NCBI GenBank assembly: GCA_916610825.1
Contig: OU744446.1
Span: 13,450,538 to 13,514,537 of the forward strand
Source of the DNA: Haliclystus octoradiatus
Lineage: Eukaryota; Cnidaria; Staurozoa; Stauromedusae; Haliclystidae
Direction of reading: 5' to 3'
Length of the DNA stretch: 64,000 nucleotides
Below, piece by piece: positions 1 to 15,300 of the stretch. A program made the position numbers and the translations under genes. Positions within the stretch are counted from its first letter, which is position 1. Every line of letters starts with the position of its first letter. A model generated the notes under the pieces. That model ran no database searches, was not told where the DNA came from, and was given only the letters and a program-made list of their open reading frames with translations.

Positions 1-123
1 CACTTGTATTTTGATTATTGACAAGAGAAAGCTTATAAGAAAGCAATATTTTAGCAAACTCTGATTGAAACACTGAACTTTGAATAATTGACAAGAGAAA
101 GTTTAACTAACAGCAGTACCTAC

Positions 124-375
124 CTGTCTCTTGTCTCTCGCAGCATGTCTTGACAGTACTGACCAAGTTCAATTGACGGTACTCGTATCATCAACATACT
201 TCCGCTTCCATCTTGATTCCGCAGTGGAGCCTCAACTATATCTCGAACCATCTGTATAATTGATAGTACACAATGCGGTTCAGCAGGTTTAACTCCACCA
301 GCCACCATCAAAGCAGCACGGTATAACCGTATCAAAACATAACCATGAACAAGACTGAAACTGATGTCATTTAGT
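124..375 (-). CDS. GREB1: GREB1 exon H (last exon in window)
   Basis: A 252-bp exon, phase 2 in and 2 out (TTTGTAG acceptor, ACAG|GTAGGT donor). It encodes [24 protein letters not shown] and then [16 protein letters not shown], corresponding to the helical segment after the Walker B half of the module. The next exon lies left of position 1. Confidence 0.92.
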
Positions 376-3300
376 CTACAAATAAAATAAATAAACATCA
401 GCACAGATATGATAAAGTCCAACTCATGGAATACTTCTTTGGTGAATACATTACCTAGATTGCAGTTAGCATGACACCAGTGAATAGCCTGCGTGTAGAA
501 AGAATTTTCCTTCGTATAGTTCGCCTGCGCATTGGCGCCGAGAATCGCGTACTAAGTGTTCGTACTTAATTCACATTAAATAAATATTCATGTAGTGTGG
601 TTTCCTGTCATTATTAAAAAGTACTTGCCAATTATGCGCATATTTTATTAGCAAATCACAACATACCTACTACCAAAAAGTGGCAGTGGAAAGAAAAATC
701 AGTAGGCTACACTCGGGGTTAATGAGCAGACAGACTATACGAAGAAAAATTATGTCTGCACACAGGCTACTAGTGAATGGTACAGGCTAGAAAACAGCAG
801 GTCAAAACTTTCTAAACAAATTCTAGAAATACAGATAAAAAAAACAAAAATCAGCTGATCAGTTTTGAAACAGCTGAACAGTTTTTGAGTAAGACTATTT
901 GCAGCATGCTTTCTATTGTTGACACACTACTACATATTGTCTTATAATAAAAACAAATACAGGTCTGTATGTCTTTTGTTGACAAATTTACTCCGATATG
1001 CCCAATATGCATTTAGAACATATTTTTGTGTGTATGTGTTTATGAGTCAGTTTTTAAATAATCAAATTGATATTTGTCACTTTAAAATGCCATGGCATTT
1101 CAATATGTCGTTGTGTGGTAGTGTTACCATATTTTAAATACAGTATACCATTGTGTAATCCCAGAAGTAGAAAACTAAACAGGTACAGTAGAATTTGGCG
1201 AATACAGTATCCCCTTTTTAATGCCCCACTTGATGTCAATTACTCATGTTCTCACATAAAAAAATATTTCTAGCTTCCTTTCTCTATACAAACTCTAGTG
1301 TTCCTAACTAACATAATATACCACCTCACTTAATGCCCCCAATTTTCATGTGAACCCGAGGGGGCATATGAAGCATAGGTGTACGGAATTGGAATTCACA
1401 GACTCTGCATCCGAACAAAGTCCCAATAAAAGCGTTTGACTCCTAGTCCGGCTCAGAAAATGTAAGAAAAATAGACTCAAACTCTGGCTCCAAAATATTT
1501 CAGACAAACAAATGTAAAAAGTCCGAAAGTGGTTCATTTATCAATTCCAAATTATGCAAACATAGAAAACTAGCCTACAAAATATATTAACATAATCGGA
1601 ATTAAGTAGTCAATCCAACTTCCATGTAGAAATATCTAGACAATTTTCAATTTTGAAATGCTTTAAAGTGCACATGACACCAAAAAATGTTTTTCCAGAA
1701 TCGAGTAGCCCATGCAAAATAAATAGGAATGGCGACAATAATTTTTAGATTCTGACTCTTATAGCTGAGTTATTTAATGATGAAAGTACCATAAATCAAA
1801 TATAGTGCTCCTTCAAAAGTTGGAACTCATGTTGAAATGACAAGAGCCCACTATGGAAAAATAACAAAGTCTAGACTTCAAAAAATCGTAACTTTTTTCT
1901 CGCGGAAAAGAAATTGTCCGCCTCCAAGAACAGATATTCCCATATCTTTGGGACACCTTGTTGGCCATATATGACTAAACTTGAATGTGAATTGTAGAGT
2001 TGAGAAAGGTTTTATTAGACTTTGACAGAGTTTTTCTGTAAAAAGGTGTTAAAACACTGGATTAACACGAACCATGGAGCAAGGTATTGAGTACTTGAGC
2101 AGTGGCAAAACGCTTTGTATTCACTGGAGATCGACCAACATAGAGCAAGGCGACATGCGTTGTTCGATGACATGCGTTGTATCACTTAAAATACCAGTAC
2201 TATATAAACAATAATTTGATCAAGTGTTGGTCCACCTTCAGGCCACCCAGGGTCCGATAAAACATTTTTCTTTCCAGGATTCTAATTTTTGCTTCCAAAA
2301 AACTTTTCAACATTTTTTAAATAATTTAAATGCTTTTACATCTGTATTTTAAGGATTATTGTTCATTCATTATCATAAAATATAATACAAATGTATCTTT
2401 TCATGTTTATCTAGAAAAGGAAGCAAATTATTTGCCTTCTGCTTGTAAAGCTTGAATACTGTATAACTACTTCTTCCCCTTCCTTCTGAATTTGTGCTAG
2501 CTTTCTGGACTCTCAGTCCCGGAATCCCCCATTCTATTGAACCCCAAGGAGGGCACCACATGCCCAGGTTCCCGAGTTTTTCATACCTCGTATAGAGAAT
2601 TGATTGCTTCAGAAATTGTTTGCTCTACAATAGTGTTGAAGTTGATAATTAATAAATGCAATATTGAACTTAGCAACACATCTTGCCTAGCGTTTTATAG
2701 GTATATAACTCCCTTAACTGTCTGTTCAATATTACATAAATATCAACTGTTGCATGATAATCAAGTGAAAGATAATCACACGGAATATATATTTTATTGA
2801 AATACATCAACATTTACCTATTAGCTCTAGGAACGGCAAGATCAAATGTTTCCTCGTGGCGTATTAAAGGGTATTGCTGATTCCATCTTGTTGAATCGCA
2901 AAATTCTTTGATTCCAAAATAGATCATATCTTGATCGTTAACTTTCACAAATTTGTCATCGGTTGGTTTTGTGGAATCTACAATGCATGATAATTATTAG
3001 CTGATGCTTAAGACAGTCACAGGGTTTCTAATAGTAACGAAAAAGGTTATACTTTCACCTTTATTGAATTTCAAGCAAAAAAATATTTTATCTATGATTG
3101 AGATCAGAAACATTGCAAAGTATGTAATGAAGTGTCTTTTTGATCAAGAAATTTGTAAACAAGTAGCCTGCGAGCAGACTCAAAAATGTTTATAACCAAA
3201 ACAGTAGAGTCTGCGAATCTGACTGTAAGGTCTTGTTCTTTTGAACAGATCATATCTTGACAATTAATTTATTGAACAGATGTGATTTGATTGCGTGATC

Positions 3301-6300
3301 AATTTTGTAACTACAGTAGTTCGGTGTCAGCATAATTAGACCTTTCAGTCGGATCCGCAGGCTCTACTGTTTTGCTTAGAAACATTTGAGTCTGCACGCA
3401 GGCTAGAAAATAAGATGATATCACCAATACGCAGTTGAGGTTTAATGAGAAGAGCAAGTAAGAACTAAATATTTGGGTGTGGTTACTCAAGCTCCATATA
3501 AAAATTAGCTCTGATGACATGGTATCAAGACTCTAGATCTGAAAGTCTCCAGTTCATTGAAACAACATATGAACACCATCATGTGGGGGGAAGGCGGATA
3601 GGCACAGAGGGAATTGGATTTAAGAGCAATACTGCATTTTGACACTCAAATTGACCGAAGTGTAATTATTTTATTTTTGAAGCAATTTGCGTACAATTTT
3701 TTACAATAAAAACAAGCACGGTTTTAGCACTTATTCATAATTTCTCTAAACACCTGTTACTCAGGGCAATATCATATATACACAAGTATCCAAACCGTAA
3801 AATTTAAAATGTTACCAACAGCATTTCAATCAGACAATACCGTAAATATTGATATTTATTGTGCAATACATCATGCTGCGCAAGCTTTGAATGTGCAAAT
3901 TTGTAACAAATTGTATAACATCAGCTGGTGTGAAGCACCCCTAAACAATATTGTGTAATAATGATATTTTACAGAGCTCATTTTAAGAACATTTGCCACT
4001 AATCTGATTGATGAAAGATTTGAAATAAAACATTCAAGGCACGACACTACAGATAAATTTATTGCAGATGGGACTCGATTGTCAATGTGCAATGATGCGA
4101 CGCAGCTACTCACAATGCAATTCCCTCTGGACCATTCCATTCAACATCTGAAGATGGTATTTGATATTTAGGTAAAGTCAAGGCTGAGTTGAACTCCGGG
4201 GGATGTGAACCACAGTTGAACAGATATCTATCAATCTGATGGTTGCTCTGTCATCTAAGCTACCCCTTTGATAATAAGTCGGTAAACATTTCTAGTCTAT
4301 TAAGTTCAAAACTATAATAAGTATTAAGTATTAATCTCTTGCAAACTCACTTGTTACACCTTTCGCATCTGTCCAAAACACCTCGTTATCAGGGTCAATA
4401 AAAGATTGTCCGGTTTGGAATATATATGGGACAGCAGTAATAAATACTGGTATGACATTAGTTGATTCAAATACTTCACGCAAACCAGGTAAAATATCTG
4501 GCATCCCTTGAGGTAAGCAATAGACATGTGCTTGGTCAAAAAATATAATATATAATGTTTTTGATTGTTTTTGAATCCTTGTTACAAAATTGTTCCAAAT
4601 TTCTATACTAGCTGGCCAATTACCATATGATAACACATATTTTTCACCAATGGAATGATCGGTTAAACTTTCATCACTTTCTAGACCAAGGTCGATTAAA
4701 ATACCAGATTCACAAAGTCTTTTTACAGTTTGATAATAAAGCGATAAGTTCTGAGGTACAACAACTATAACTTCAACACGGCAAAATGATGGTAACTCAA
4801 TAATACCAGGATTTTCTGCAATTGTACATAACTGCGATAGTAACTGTTGCGCCATTCCAACTTGGTTTGAGAATATACCACGTGTATAACCACCATGTCC
4901 TGGAATGGATGGTGCAAATTTAGGCAATAAATCTTTTGCTTTTACTTCATTAATTCTCATACGCGCGTAACCATTGAATGGTATATACACTTGTTGGCCC
5001 CGTGACTTCTCGTAAGCTGCTAATAAAATTTCCAAGGCATCTCCAGTTTGTTTAAATTGTTTTTCAAGTTTTGCAAGATCCTCTTCGAGAGATGAACTAG
5101 CAATATCCTGTAAGCCTATAGATTCAGATAATAATTTTGCTTGGGTTATTCCCGTCACTAAAAAACAGAACTCAATTGAACCTTGATTAGGTGCGTATAA
5201 AATAAATATAAAATTAGGAATCAATTGTTTCTTAGCTTTTGATTGCGAGAATGTATCATGTACCCAACGTAATGCCTTAAAAATGGCGTTTTGAAATGAA
5301 TAAGTGGATGTCATAACTGTGAGTTTTCCTTTCGCAGAGGATGCCATCAAATTTGCGAATGCAGTCAGCTGACTTGGTGATAATCCAGATAGAGTGTTCA
5401 AATGCCGTCCAACACCAGAATCTGATCGCAAACGTTGAATTATACCTTCGACATCCTCTCTTGTTATTGTACTATAGTCTTCCATAGATGCAAGGTATTG
5501 AATCACAGATAAGACTGCACAATGCAGCGGTACACTACACAGTGGTGCTTCATTACCATTAGGTCCTTTGCTGCCACTACATCTAGTTGGTTTTGTTCTC
5601 ACACCAGAGCCAACAGATGAATTATTAGCACTCATACTGATTAACGTGCTAGCGGCACTTTGCTCAATACGGGAATGCAGCAGTTGTTGTGATTCAGATG
5701 TTTCTGTCGAAGTGGACATAATCAGGTTTGTATGAATAGCTGTTGATGAAGTGGATGCTACTAATGGATTTGACGAACCAGGAAAATCAAAACATCCAAC
5801 AAGCATATCACTTATAATAATGTCACTGATATTAGTTGGCAGTTTGAAAGCATTGTTCTGACATAACAGCATAACTGGTCTTACACCACAAATTAACGAA
5901 ATTGGAACTTTAAAAGACAAAAGTGATCCATCCATTTCTGGTTTTGGAGACGCCAATATTTCTAAGAAAAATAAGCATAAAAACATAAGAAATAACTAAG
6001 CGCAGGATGCATGAGTAACTTTTTTAAACATTAAGACCACATAACAGGAATTTGTAATCTTAAAACAGAATGTTAGACAGTGTTCGCTTACTGCTGATGG
6101 TAAATCTATTGAGATTGTCAACAGCATACATAGAGGTACATGGATGGCGACACCGTCTACATTACTTTTTTTTGGTTACCAGTCGTATCGTCCAGTGGGG
6201 ATATCGTCCATTTCCGAGAACGTCCTACCGAAAACCATAACGTCCAGTTTCGAAAAGGTCCAGGTTTATTAACAGCTATATATAATTCACTTCGGTATTT

Positions 6301-9300
6301 AATAAATCAAAAACGACAGTTTATATTGATATAAATATTGATTTTAAAACATGAATAACTCTCAATGATTAGATATGATCAAATGTTCTCAGTAATTAGG
6401 AACTAAAATTACATAATCTTTATTAGTAAATTAATTTTATCAATTTTTTAGTAAATCGTCTGATGAACGCAAAGTAACAGAAAAGGTCCGAGTAACAGAA
6501 AAGGCTTTTGCCTCATCTTTGTGTCTGTTCAACTATCTTTATTATGAATATATTACATGACGGATGGACAAAGAGTACCTTCTCTTGATTGTTTAAATGT
6601 CCTTTATGCATTTCATATGTGAAAATCAATACCAATTTTCAACGTGATACTGTACGTACATTACTAGTGTTTTTGTCATACTATTGATAAGTCTAGATAC
6701 AATGCTAATCAGGTGAATTGTATAGTCGTAAAGCTGTACATTGTCTGATATCTCCTTTACATAGAGTAAAGTACTACAGTGATATACAATGCTGCAGGAG
6801 GATGTGATCATTGCCATATTATGTGTAGGTCTACATTTTAAATATCGGTGAGGTAATATAAGGTCTAGAATTTTGAGGTGTGATTAAGCCATCTTAATGA
6901 ATGTAAATGATGTGCAACGTACCACCTTACAGTGAAACCTGAATATAGCAGCTAACAAAACAATCTGAAAAAATTATCTATTTTTTACTGAATTTGCTCT
7001 AGCCTTCCTAGATCTAGGGTCCCAGGGTGCCCACTTTTGTCGGACCCTGATCATGACAGATGGGTGGTTATTAAAGCAGGTTAAACTATACGCAATCAAT
7101 TTATTGGAATTACTTTTATCAACACCAAGGTTTACAAAATGGTACAAAGTCTATATAAGGAAAATGATAGAGGTGCAATTATTAATAGAGGTAATGGTAT
7201 ATTAATCCAGGAGCCACAAGGCAAAAATGTGTTCAGTTTCCTTTGCCTGGATTATAGATATTTCTTGTGTCATATCTTACATATTGGTAAAATGCATTTG
7301 AATAGGATAAAATAATATTGTATGGTAATGTCAGCACACCAATAGGTTATAATGCTATACAACCCCAACCCCCTTATATGATATTCCTAAGTGGATAGCA
7401 TTTATACCCGAAAGCCATGTTGAACTTGACAACAGTTTTCCCCGAACTAAAAGAAAGGAATAGCATGACGCAAATGCATAAAAAACAAAATGAATAAAAC
7501 AATTCATAACACACCAACACACTACTGACACCAAAACCATGAAAAGGTGTTAAATTTTGTGGCATTTTCACATTTTAATATCGTGAATATGGATGTTTTC
7601 GTGGTTGTCAAAGTTTTCAGGGCTTATAAAAATTTATCGTTTTCATTATTTTAAAATTTTCAGTTGTTTTCTCAACACTTTCATGGCATTTTCATTGTTT
7701 TGGTGTTGTAAGTGACAATAGACCTAACATTCAATAAAATGATAACAATTTCCCTAGCCGTATGAGTGGGTAAAATAAACTATTAATAAACTTGAAAGAG
7801 GAGATCCTCTAGGTTCAAGATGTTTGCGCCAATAACAATGTTGTTGACACCAAAACTTTATAGTCTTTGGGACTTGTAGTATATTTAGCAACAGATAGCA
7901 TTGTAAAATATCAAAGAAGTCATTTTACTTTGCAAAACTATTAGCTTATTTCTATTATCCATTGAATTGAAATTTTCCTGTTATCTCTTTATTGCATCAT
8001 CATTATAATAATTCAAAATTAGAAAACTACCCCTGTAAAAAAGTAACTGAGTTCATCAATTTCTTCAATGAGAACAATGACTTTTTATGAGCTGCTCACG
8101 AACCCAAATGTGCAGAACAATTTTGGGTAATTTCACATTCATGAACCGGTTCATGAACTGTTTATGAGCACATTAGTTTTTTCACAGGGACGCAGATATC
8201 TTGGACCAGAAAAATGAAACTTGTATTTAATACAGTATTTGCATTAAATGACTCATTGGTGTCAAAATACTAGAATTCTTGACATATCTTATAAATATTT
8301 CCATAAAATCTAAAAGGAGGATTAAATTGCAGCGCAATAACCTCATAGTCAGTCATGTGAAAAAAAGTGTCCTAATACTGTTATCAGTTTATGCACACTT
8401 ATCAGGTATTCCTGAATAAAATGATGACGATGATGATAATAGCATATTTGATCTACAGGATTATTCTGAGCGTATGATATAATAGGACGTTGTGGCAATG
8501 ATTTTATATATAATGAATACACTAACCTCTCTCAGAAGATACAGGTGATGATGATGAGGACATAGTTACCATCACAGGTGAAACACATGTTGATTCTCTG
8601 TTTGTCTCAACTTTAATTCGTTTAACATTGGGAGTGAATGCCGGTTGTAGTAACAGAGCTGGATAAACAAACATGTAAATGGGCTAATTATATTGTAGGC
8701 CTATTGATAAAACGAGTTCAGGCTGAAGGAGAAACTATTGCTTGCAACTAAAATCATAGCCTGTGTACCAGCCCTGAGATTTGTTTCTGAAACCATAGGG
8801 TCTGTGAACTAAAGTGTGATTTTCCGCCAAATAAGTTCCCATGAGTTTGGGATATAATTTAAGCATTTATGCGGTTGATAACTATGACGTCTTTGACAAA
8901 GAGATCTGATTTTATGACAATTGATGCTCTGCACAGAGTGTGAATCGGGATGTGACTAATTTACCAAATTTATATAGCTGCTATTTTGGATGGGCAGAAA
9001 ATCACACATTAGTTCACAGACCCTATGGTTTCAGAATCAAACCTCGGGGCTGGTGTGCAGGCTACTCAAATCAAGACTTTTTGCCATTTTCCTATTTCCT
9101 GTTAATGTATGCATCAGTGGCCATTCATCTCTTTTTGAAGGCAAGCACATAACATAGCTTGGTTGTTGGTGGTACATTTCAAATATGATATTGAGTTTTG
9201 GGTGGCAACAAGAAAATATTTGGTTTCAGGATTTATTGCCTAACTTGTCTCCCACATTAATATCCAGTTGGATGAATATTAATCATTCCCAATACATAAT

Positions 9301-12300
9301 GATATTTTCCTTGTTGTTTTGCATATGAACGTTAATTTCTAAATCCTTCCAAACAAATTTTGCGTAACACTTTTTTAATGATAGCCTGTAACAACAAAGG
9401 AATCACAATGCCTTTGTTTAATCAAAAGACTTTATTACACTATGAAATTTTAAAGTACTGAAATATACTGAAAAAGTACTGAAAATAAATCAGTATTATT
9501 TCTGTACATTTTCAGTACTTTTTCAGTATATTTTCAGTATATTTTCAGTAATTTAAAATCTCATAGTGTTAGGCTACATGGAAAAATCAATTGAAGTTTA
9601 TGAAAATTAGTTGTTAAAGTTATACTGTACAGGTACACGCAGAATAAAACATCCAGTTTTGAAACAGATTTTTTGTACTACGACAATAATTTCAATTAGC
9701 CTGCTGGACAGGAGGCTGTCACAGACAAAGTTTGGGGTCCTTGTTCAAAGTCATTGTGAGATCCTGATGAAAGTTGATGATAGAAATAACACATTTTTAA
9801 TAGTGTTGAATGAGAGAGATATGTGCTGTTTCAGGACCAGATTGCGGATTAGGAGTTTGACCTTTGAAAGGACCCATAAGGACCAGCACAAACTATTTCC
9901 AAATATTAGCTTTTTTAACCAAAATTATAATATGTGGATTTAAACTTCTTTTCATTCAAAAGTCATGCTCTTGAATTGATAATATGCCCAAACTCAAAAC
10001 TTTTGAAATCCTCAGAATTACAAATTTTATATGGGAGATCCGGCTGTTTAATGGAATAATATTTAGTATAGTATACGCAGCCATAGAAGCCCATATTAAC
10101 GTTTCTAATATAAACTTTTGTTACAAATAAATTATTGGTAGAGCCCAAGTTACCTTTGTTTGACTGCATCGTGTAAGGAGGAACAAGTTCTGGCGTCCGT
10201 CCATAACTCATTGGACTCATGTTATACATTGGAAGGTTACGTTTTCTTGTTTCTAGATAATGTATTAAACATGGATGATTATTCTATCAATTAATAAATA
10301 TACAGTGAATCGTTCATGAACTGCTCACAAACTCCTGAACTGTTTTCGTGGGAGCAGTGGATCAAGACAAATTGGACCATACATACACGTGGCCTTCATT
10401 TACAAGGTTGTTTCAATATTCGCAACGTTTTTGCTTTGATTATAGATGTGTGGCCTTTATTATGGCATGGAATTAACTCTGCAGCTAATATTTGTTCAAT
10501 AAACCGGCTGAAGAGCGAATTTACGCGAAACTCAGAGTAACGGAGTAAACTCATGATCTTTGATCTTATATTTATATTGCTCTGCTTTTAGCATTGAGCA
10601 CTCAAATTGATGTTGTGCCCATACAATCACTGAAGATATATATAAAAATATTCTAAATATATCTTGCCATAGATAAACATCTATTCACTTGCAATTTCTG
10701 ATCGGATGAAGATGAAACTACTTGCACTTGATGGCAGAAAAAGTATATTAAAATTGAATGAATGTCTGTTAGCATTAAATGATACCCTGACTTATTTTGA
10801 AAATGGATTTTTCGATAATTAGTTCCAAATTACACCATATATTCATCATAGTTGGTAGTCATTTTATGCAGGTGTGGGGAAGACTTCACAGTATCCTGTG
10901 TGGCTTATGTTCTTTCCGCAAAACTTGAGCATTCACTATATTTTGATAGCTGCTAGTCGGCTATTGCAATTGTACTACAATTATATATCGCTTTCAAGTT
11001 GATTTGTGATAGCGAGTAGCCCAATTTAACACAGAGATCTATAGGAAATGCTTTGCACACATATATATATATATCATCATCAATATTCTTTAACATTATT
11101 TGATTAACTATCTCACCTGTTCCCTTCCAAGGTATTAATGGTCCTTTTGCCCATTTTCCATTGCGATCTTTCACAATATAATATTTTAAATGTTTTTGTT
11201 TCTTTGGCTGCGTAGCAAGTTTAAGATTAATATGCGTAGAAAACTCTGTAAAATATCGAAATCCAGTAGCACCACAACCAATACAATTACCACCAAACCC
11301 TAACATGGCAACGCTGTTTTCTTCGCTGGGTAGATAACGCTTATCCACAGCAGCAACAAGTGTCATTCCAATTAAAATTGGGGACTTCGAACCAACAAGA
11401 GAAAACCCATCTGGTGGTGTGATCATTGAATCTGACAACATTGATAATCGCAATTCTCCTCCAGCTTGACATTTACCTGTAAAAAAAACAGATAACAATA
11501 TTAAGGAGGATTGGAACAGTAAACACCATTTTCAAATAATAGCCTAGTATTTTCAAAAACAATGATGCGGGTGGATTATTGGGAACTTCGCTGTTGAACT
11601 ACAGGGGACTTTAAAACGGTCTCTCTTACATGTTGTCACGAAAGAGCTCTCTAAATTTTACTTGTATTGTCATGGCGACAGAGAGCAGCATGAGATTACA
11701 TTTTGCATTATATAGATGCATATGATATTACATTTCAAACAATTACTTGGAAAATCCTTGTATTTAGTCTGGTAAACAGCTTCCTGATATTTTCAAAATG
11801 TTAACACACTAATGTTAGATTAATACATTAAGGCTGGATTAAGGCTCATACATTGAATACTAAATGAAAATACTGTATCAAGATAAGCTTCCAGAATGTT
11901 AACATACCTGGTTCAAAACATACCTGGTTCAAAACATACTGGTTGCTCTTGTACAGATGCTCCAACGCTCATTGATGCGGTTGTAATCTGATGGACTTCC
12001 GCATCCTCAGCACCTAGGTTACTATTTTCAGATTCATATAATGGACTTGAAGTGTTACATGGGGCTTGACCAGGTAAACTGATGAACGGTGAATATTGTG
12101 ACAGCGCATAGATGACGCCTGGAGGAGCATATGATAAACTCCCGGCTGAAAAGTACAAGAAACAATTGACATGATAGCAGATTATATTTGAGCATGAACT
12201 CAGATATATCTTCTAAAACATATTATAGGCTAGATATAGCCTACCATATAACCAAACAAAACAAAAGACTTATCAGCTCATTTTGATAGTCTAGTCATAT

Positions 12301-15300
12301 GATAGAACACCAGGGTTCAGATATATCGATTAATCTCATCTCGCTTTGTATCAAGCAGATACATATGTTCTACTTGTGAGAATCAATGATCAGTAGCAAA
12401 ACTAACCTATCTCAATAAAACCTATGTTCTATTATGAATTATAACAATTTAAACAGTCGAATATCATTAAAAATATTATATAAAATGTATACTTTAAATT
12501 GCGTTGTTTATAAGTGGAAGCATCATTCCCATCCTTTCCTTAATGTATATAGTACATACAATATCTTATTAAAATACAGCATTCATAAAGTTTAATAAAT
12601 GATTGTAATTGATAATAGAAAATAGATTATATTGAGTGTAAACTCAAATATATTATATAAAAAAGTGTTCCATTGTCTTCAAAGCAGTAATATTTTGGTA
12701 TTTTGGTATAAAACAAGGTAAGGCAAACGCCTAAGAACTGAGAGTTTTTTATTTGTTCTATTTTACATTTGTTATCCTTTCACAGAAATGCTAATGCAAA
12801 CTTCAGCAAGTAACATTTAGAAGTAAATTAATGGAAACTCTGTTCTGAAATTGTATATCTTTTTACACTCCTACTATAATTAACATACTATATTTTATTA
12901 ATAAAACAAAAAACAACACACAGTCCCAAATCACTTTACTTTGTTACAATAAACATGTCTACGATATAATATAATAAAGTGTAGGCATATGCATTACCAG
13001 CTACAAATTGGCATTTAGAATACTAGCCTACAACTTGCAAAACAACTGCATCTTTGACAAAGTTTAAACAACGAAAAATAAACCATTATATATAACCAAA
13101 CCAGGAAAAAGGCTTATCAACTCATTTTATAGTCTAGTCATATGACAGAACACCATAGTTCAGATATATCAATTAATCTCAACTTGACAGGCTATACCTA
13201 CATCTAGTAATATGAGACAATATTTATAATTGTTATTGTGTACTCAGAACCTTTAGGCTCGTATTAGGTTACCATAAGGTCTATTTGGAAGCCAAGTTTC
13301 AAAGATAATTCAATCATTTTGAAATATTGGTCAACCGTTTCAACTCATCAGCATATTTTTGGCTTAAGTGTTTGATCATGTGTGTTATATACAAAGACTT
13401 TGAGTTTTATTAATCATCAATATGGCTTCTAGGATACAGAAATACAGGCTGTATCAAACTTAATACATTTATTGGAACTAAAATAAGAGAATTGAGAAAG
13501 ATTCTGTATGAAAATGCCACGATAAATTTCTACTTTAGGAATGGATAGACTTTATCATAATGAATTAGTTCCGCTGCCGTTATTTGTCCTGATTAACATG
13601 ATAATAATAAACGTAATAGTCATGGTCTTGATAAAACAGGTAAAACAGGTTAAAACCGAGTTAGCTGCAATATAAATCATGTTATGTTAAAAGGAAACCA
13701 CATAGAGGTCAACCAGGAAATATGTTTAATTCCATCGGACAAAAAATGAAAAATAAAATAAATGGTCTCTTTTAAATCGACAGGTAGCTGTCAGCTGACA
13801 GATATATTACTTCAAAGCTAGGAATTGGGAGAATAGAAAACAAAAAGAGTAAAATATATTTTAATCTTGTACCAGACAAAGATGACTGGGTTATTATGTG
13901 ATTTGGCCAGAAGATTACAGGGATTAAAGGCATTGATGCACGGTTTAGATCAAACGTGAGTCACAGCTAGACCTATAAAACAAAGAAGTTTATTTCAGTA
14001 AGGCCCCTAAGTTGTTAGTTATCTATTTGTAAAATTTTATTGGGGAACACTTAAATGCTGAGCAAAGACTTGAAATAATAACATGTTAACCTTAAACAGG
14101 GTTTTTGTCTGTGTCGACGAGTGAAGACAGACATACTAAATCATCAAACCATAGCCTAACTCACAGTAGGCTTATCTTCATTGCTATTTCTGTTCTCTGA
14201 GCAAAATAGAAGGCCTATTGCTTTTTGACGATATCAAACATAATCAAATCTATTCAAATATGCAAAACATGCAGCCATAACACTGTTGAGGGATTCCTCT
14301 CATCACATCAACGCCCACTGTTATAAATAGGTCTAAGTAGCCTACATGCATGGAAACCACAGCAAAAACAATATGGAGATATACTGAAAACAAATAACTT
14401 GACTGGTTGAAACGCTTTGTCAAAAAAAACACAGACTCCAACCTGCAGAGGCATTGAAGCATGAGGATCCACGCCTTTGCAAAAATTTTACACAAATCCA
14501 CGCCCTCCGAAGCACTTTCAAATTTTCATTTATTTCTCTCGGATTCAGATTCGTCCAAAATTATTATTCCATCATTAACATTGAAATACAAGTACAGCAT
14601 TGCAATAAATAAATTTATTATTCAAGTACTTCTTCTTGTAACACAGCACAATATGCAGAAAGGGTAAACATGGTGTCAGAATTTATAAGATTGGAATGAG
14701 ACTGTGAGAGAGAAGTGACAAGAGTGAGATTGACGCCAAATGCGTGAGAGTTGGAGTCTTTTCATTAAACTTTTAGAATTTTTAATTAAATGAAATAACA
14801 AGTAGGCCTATTTGTATCACTAGGATATCATAAAAATTAGGTAAATAATATTTGTAATATGCCTAGTTAAATCAATACCTACATCATTTCATTTTAAAAG
14901 ATTAGATTAGATTGTTGGACATATCAGATGTTTAAAATTTGATTATTGTAAAAAACGTAGATAAATAGACATATAGCCCATAATTATAGATTAAGTATTG
15001 GATCAAACGTTCAAAGTGATCTATATAAATAGGCTACTTTGTAGAAATCAATGAAACAATTTTGTATAAGAACTTGAAAAAATCAAGAATATAATTAAGC
15101 AATGTCAGACAAAAGGTTAGCCTTCCAAAATCATAAAAAAATTGACTGCTTTTTCTTATTTATGCCTTTTTGAGGTTTATGTTATATATCAAAAATTTGC
15201 CGATTTTCTTCTGAATTTGCTCTAGCCTTCCGAGATCTAGGATTTCAAGATTCCTACTTTTATTGGACCCTGTAATCAAGACTTTATGAAACATTGGTAC

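Larger units (their letters stand above)
5962..8526. other. GREB1 intron between exons E and F
   Basis: Contains a short dispersed segment at about 6130-6270 (GGCGACACCGTC, also near 54658), the 6460 repeat, the 6985 hAT fragment and the 8030 MITE. No exon seen. Confidence 0.6.

Noticed and set aside
916-1273. Overlapping short frames near 1 kb on both strands
   Set aside because: Short, AT-rich, within a GREB1 intron, with no splice or similarity support.
11902-11908. Distal GREB1 exon B donor as the main splice site
   Set aside because: It inserts 16 nt and an in-frame TGA; the proximal donor gives the phase-1 junction that matches exon C.
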